Assembly (NCBI GenBank): GCA_964399955.1
Contig: CAYNST010000003.1
Location: 1-64,000 of the forward strand
DNA: 64,000 nucleotides
Reading direction: 5' to 3'
DNA from: CAYNST01 sp964399955
GTDB lineage: Bacteria; Pseudomonadota; Gammaproteobacteria; Pseudomonadales; Cellvibrionaceae
Shown here: positions 61,392 to 64,000 of the stretch, piece by piece
How positions within the stretch are numbered: the stretch's first letter is position 1
Layout: the number at the start of each line of letters is the position of its first letter
Program-made: the position numbers and the translations under genes
Notes under the pieces: generated by a model
Databases searched by the model: none
Told to the model about the DNA's origin: nothing
Seen by the model: only the letters and a program-made list of their open reading frames with translations

Positions 61392-61609
61392 AAATTGAAG
61401 TTTCGCCGGCTGATGGGTTTGGTGAGGCAAATTCCCCGCTGAAGCGGGAACAGAATCTCAGCGTTTGTCGTCTATAATGCGTCGGTAGAACGGAATTTTA
61501 CACCCTCCAAGTGACAACTTGACGGTCAGGTCAAAGCCCGCCGGCATCTGATGAGGCTTGTCACGCTCCCGGGCCAGGCATAAAAAAGCAGCTTCGGCAG
61601 GTACCTTTC

Positions 61610-62284
61610 ATGATGAAACACATCTTTCTAAGTATGGCGATTATCAGTGGGTTTGCCATCGCGGGTGCTGCGCTGCAGGCAAATGCTCGTGCGGCGCCAC
61701 ACGCGGACTTGGTCAATGCCTTGCTTACGCGCGCAGAGCAGGCGCTGGAGCGCGGCCATCTTACACTTCCTACCTATGACAACGCCTACGACCATTTTAC
61801 TGCAGCTTTGTTGTTTGATGCTGACAACCCCGCAGCTAAAGCAGGGCTGCAGGCGGTGCTGGACAGCTATCTCCGCCAGGTAGAGCACGCCCTGGCTGAG
61901 GGGCAACTGGATACCGCGCGCAACCTGTTGCAGCGAGGGTTGCAGTACTACCCGGGGCAGGTGGATTTGCTTGAGCTGCAAAAGCAGCTGACTGCGGCTG
62001 TTGAGGCCTATGCACTGCAGGAGTTGCAGCAGGATGCGGACGCGTCCGTTCTCAACCTTTCCGGCCGGGACTTGAGTGCCCGAGGCGACGCCATTCGCGC
62101 TAGACTGCAGGCGATTGCGCAGCGCATCAAAGAGGAAGATTTAAGCGTCTGGATCTTTGCGCGCAGCGACGAGGAAGGCCGCTACATCTACGGTATTATG
62201 CGCGACGCCGTGCCCGGCTATAGAATACGCGGTGATATTCGAGTACACGACCGTCCACGACTGCAGCTCAAGGAGCCTTTATGA
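61610..62284 (+). CDS. Periplasmic TPR-like protein upstream of the copper chaperone
   Basis: 224-residue exported protein. The signal peptide is MMKHIFLSMAIISGFAIAG with a likely cut near ANARA (about residue 28). Helical repeats follow (LLTRAEQALERGHLTLPTYD, YDHFTAALLFDADNPAAKAG, VEHALAEGQLDTARNLLQRG), in the style of tetratricopeptide repeats. The end is a small beta-rich domain (LSVWIFARSDEEGRYIYGIM then RIRGDIRVHDRPRL). I do not recognise a named family. Its stop overlaps the PCu(A)C start by four bases, so the two are translated together; a helper role in copper or cell-envelope handling is inference. Confidence 0.75.
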   Translation: MMKHIFLSMAIISGFAIAGAALQANARAAPHADLVNALLTRAEQALERGHLTLPTYDNAYDHFTAALLFDADNPAAKAGLQAVLDSYLRQVEHALAEGQLDTARNLLQRGLQYYPGQVDLLELQKQLTAAVEAYALQELQQDADASVLNLSGRDLSARGDAIRARLQAIAQRIKEEDLSVWIFARSDEEGRYIYGIMRDAVPGYRIRGDIRVHDRPRLQLKEPL

Positions 62285-62745
62285 ACAACCCCGGCACGCC
62301 AGCCACCCGCCTTGGTGGCATGGCTTCGTTGTTATTGACACTGATGCTTTGCGCCTGCGGCCAGGCAGGGCAGGTGGAGCAGTCAGCAGTCACGGTCAGC
62401 GATGCCTACATGTTCCTGCCGCCTCCGGGGCGGCCCATGGCCGCCATCTACATGCAGTTGCACAACAACACCGATCGCGATCGTCGCATTACTCAGCTGG
62501 AAACGGATATAGCCGGGCTGGCGGAGGTGCACCGCACTGTTCATGAGGCTGGCGTGGCCCGTATGCGCAAGGTGCCGGAGCCGCTGATACCGGCGGGAGA
62601 AACCTTGGGACTGGAGCCGGGGGGCTACCATGTCATGCTCATGGACATGGCGCCCCTGGCGGAAGGTCAGCAGCAGTTTGAGCTGCGCCTGACCCTGGAC
62701 GGCGATGAACTGCTGGTGGCCGATGTGCAGGTGAGGGCAAGATAG
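62281..62745 (+). CDS. PCu(A)C-type periplasmic copper chaperone, lipoprotein
   Basis: 154-residue copper(I) chaperone of the DUF461/PCu(A)C family. The signal ends at a lipobox (LMLCAC, about residues 20-25). The cupredoxin-like domain starts VTVSDAYMFLPPPGRPMAAIYMQL. The copper motif H-x10-M-x21-H-x-M is seen in EVHRTVHEAGVARMRKV and GGYHVMLMDM. Such proteins load copper into the CuA site of cytochrome oxidase. It is coupled to the preceding repeat protein and lies opposite dsbD, which can keep copper-site thiols reduced. Confidence 0.92.
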   Translation: MNNPGTPATRLGGMASLLLTLMLCACGQAGQVEQSAVTVSDAYMFLPPPGRPMAAIYMQLHNNTDRDRRITQLETDIAGLAEVHRTVHEAGVARMRKVPEPLIPAGETLGLEPGGYHVMLMDMAPLAEGQQQFELRLTLDGDELLVADVQVRAR

Positions 62746-62805
62746 TGCATGCGCCGCTCACCCGCAGCAGGGCCGCTGGCGCGCAGGCGGGCTGACCGCC
62801 TGCGG

Positions 62806-63798
62806 TCAAAGCCAGTTGAGCAGGTTGCGGTACTGTGCCGGGGCAAGGCGGGGCCCGTACTGGGATACCACCAGGGCCGCCGCACGGTTGGCAAAGTGAG
62901 CCGCACGACGGTAGTCGTGATTCTGGCTCAGGGCAAATAGAAAGGCGCCGGCGAACATGTCGCCTGCACCATTGGTATCAAGCGCATCCACTGTGGGGGC
63001 ATCTGCCTGGGTAAGGCGCTCCCCATCAAACACCAGGCAGCCCTTTGCGCCGCAGGTAATGGCAAAGGTGCGGGCGTAGCTTTTCAGGGAGTCGACCGCC
63101 GAGTCAAGGTCTTCTGTATGGGTAAATTTCAGTGCTTCCGCCTGGTTGCAGAACAGTATATCCACTCCGTTGCCCAGCATTTGCTGTAAACCATCGTAAA
63201 AAAACTCGACAATTCCGGGGTCGGAAAGGCTCATGGCGGTCTTCACACCCTGCTGTTCCGCCAATTCACGCGCGCGAATGGCCGCAGGTTTGGCGGTGGC
63301 GGAGGTCACCAGGTAGCCTTCCAGATATAGGAAACGCGAGTTGCCGAGGGCTTCGGTGTCCAGTTCGGCGACAGACAGCTGCTCACTCACGCCAAGGTAG
63401 GTATTCATAGTCCGCTCGGCATCTGGGCTGATCATCACCAGACAGCGGCCGGTGCTGCCCTGCGGGACCACACTTTTGGGCGAGTAGCTAACGCCGGCGC
63501 GCGCCAGGTCCTGCAGATAAAAGCGCCCGTTGTCGTCGTCTGCCACCTTGCAGCTGTAGAAGGTGCTGGCGCCAAAATACTGTGCGGCAATGACGCTGTT
63601 GGCCGCAGAGCCACCGCTGGCGCGCTCGGCACGGGTGAGGTGGTGCCTGAGTAAATCCAGCAGCTGTTGCTGGCGCGGGGCATCAACCAGTGTCATCAGT
63701 CCTTTTGCGATGCCGCAGTCTTGCAAGTCGGCATCGGTTACGTCGATTTCGGTGTCGACGAGCGCAGCGCCCAAGCCATAGAGGTCATAAGTGGACAA
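62806..63798 (-). CDS. PfkB-family adenosine kinase-like enzyme
   Basis: 330-residue ribokinase-family sugar/nucleoside kinase. It starts STYDLYGLGAALVDTEI, has GGSAANSVIAAQYFGAST in the lid and substrate site, and ends with the PfkB signature DTNGAGDMFAGAFLFALS containing the catalytic Asp. The wording at the N terminus matches bacterial enzymes annotated as adenosine kinase; substrate is not proven. The start is TTG at 63798, eight bases after AGGAGA; an ATG-equivalent at 63819 lacks a ribosome site. It converges with the copper chaperone gene. Nothing is recognised in the last 180 bases of the window. Confidence 0.88.
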   Translation of the reverse strand: MSTYDLYGLGAALVDTEIDVTDADLQDCGIAKGLMTLVDAPRQQQLLDLLRHHLTRAERASGGSAANSVIAAQYFGASTFYSCKVADDDNGRFYLQDLARAGVSYSPKSVVPQGSTGRCLVMISPDAERTMNTYLGVSEQLSVAELDTEALGNSRFLYLEGYLVTSATAKPAAIRARELAEQQGVKTAMSLSDPGIVEFFYDGLQQMLGNGVDILFCNQAEALKFTHTEDLDSAVDSLKSYARTFAITCGAKGCLVFDGERLTQADAPTVDALDTNGAGDMFAGAFLFALSQNHDYRRAAHFANRAAALVVSQYGPRLAPAQYRNLLNWL

Positions 63799-64000
63799 TT
63801 GACGGTCTCCTGTTTGCAAAAGCGGCTATTATGGGCAAACATTGACGGCTATCCTAGGGGCCAGTGCGGCGGCAGACCCATTTACAGCCATTGCTGGCGA
63901 GACGATTCTGGCCGCTGGGGGGCTGCGGCTTCCTCGGGCGCAACCTGTGGTCTTGGCGCATTTCTTGCGGGGGTAATGGCCCGGCCGGCTGGGGAAAGCA

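Noticed and set aside
63820..64000. Possible start of a plus-strand gene at the right edge
   Set aside because: An open frame exists but composition is odd (many Gly, Trp, Arg), no family is recognised, and the sequence is too short to judge.

Overview
The window is a high-GC bacterial chromosome segment. The gene content and order point to a marine-type gammaproteobacterium near Pseudomonadales/Cellvibrionales. Two blocks keep the order known from Pseudomonas: trpGDC, a vfr-type crp, yhfA-type osmC and coq7 (32.8-37.5 kb), and dsbD, aroQ, accBC, prmA, a DUF3426 gene, dusB-fis and purHD (50.3-61.4 kb). There are no rRNA or tRNA genes, insertion sequences, phage genes or CRISPR arrays that I can see. 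A run of exactly 100 N (18550-18649) is a scaffold gap, so linkage across it is not proven.

Layout. At 0-5.8 kb lie a small DUF6482 pair, metE with divergent metR, a DUF2244 membrane protein and hemB. At 6-9.2 kb is a Tat-exported nitrate-type ABC transporter (ATPase, permease, binding protein). At 9.7-11.7 kb is a compact nitric-oxide module: a ferredoxin-reductase-like flavoprotein and a truncated haemoglobin, divergent from nsrR, with a good NsrR-like palindrome between them. At 11.7-17.8 kb is a JetABC/MksFEB (Wadjet-like) SMC operon whose fourth gene, the nuclease jetD/mksG, is missing; only a short coupled ORF sits in its place. At 17.9-26 kb are an outer-membrane protein, the gap, a Bcr/CflA exporter and exopolysaccharide genes (GT2, WecG/TagA-type transferase, TIGR03016-like beta-barrel, WcaJ-type initiating transferase). 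At 26.2-29.8 kb is the PrsR/PrsK two-component pair that normally accompanies exosortase/EPS loci.

At 30-38 kb are a DUF1631 gene, trpGDC, vfr, yhfA-type osmC, coq7 and a DUF3094 gene. At 38-43.7 kb are a PPK2 kinase, a DUF6933-like protein, a peroxiredoxin-glutaredoxin fusion, and an ergothioneine operon (egtB, egtD) followed by an atypical PhzF-fold gene. At 43.9-49.1 kb is a trehalose operon (otsB, a GH15 hydrolase, otsA) followed by manA. At 49.4-61.4 kb are a MazG-like pyrophosphohydrolase, a lipoprotein and the purDH/fis/acc/dsbD block. At 61.6-63.8 kb are a periplasmic repeat protein, a PCu(A)C copper chaperone and an adenosine-kinase-like PfkB enzyme.

How it works together. Nitrate uptake and NO detoxification sit side by side. 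Ergothioneine, Prx-Grx and the copper chaperone with DsbD form a redox/metal-stress theme. Trehalose and EPS genes suggest osmotic and surface stress adaptation. The best leads are the JetD-less SMC operon with its possible remnant, the split NO-dioxygenase-like unit under NsrR, and the PhzF-like gene fused into the ergothioneine operon.
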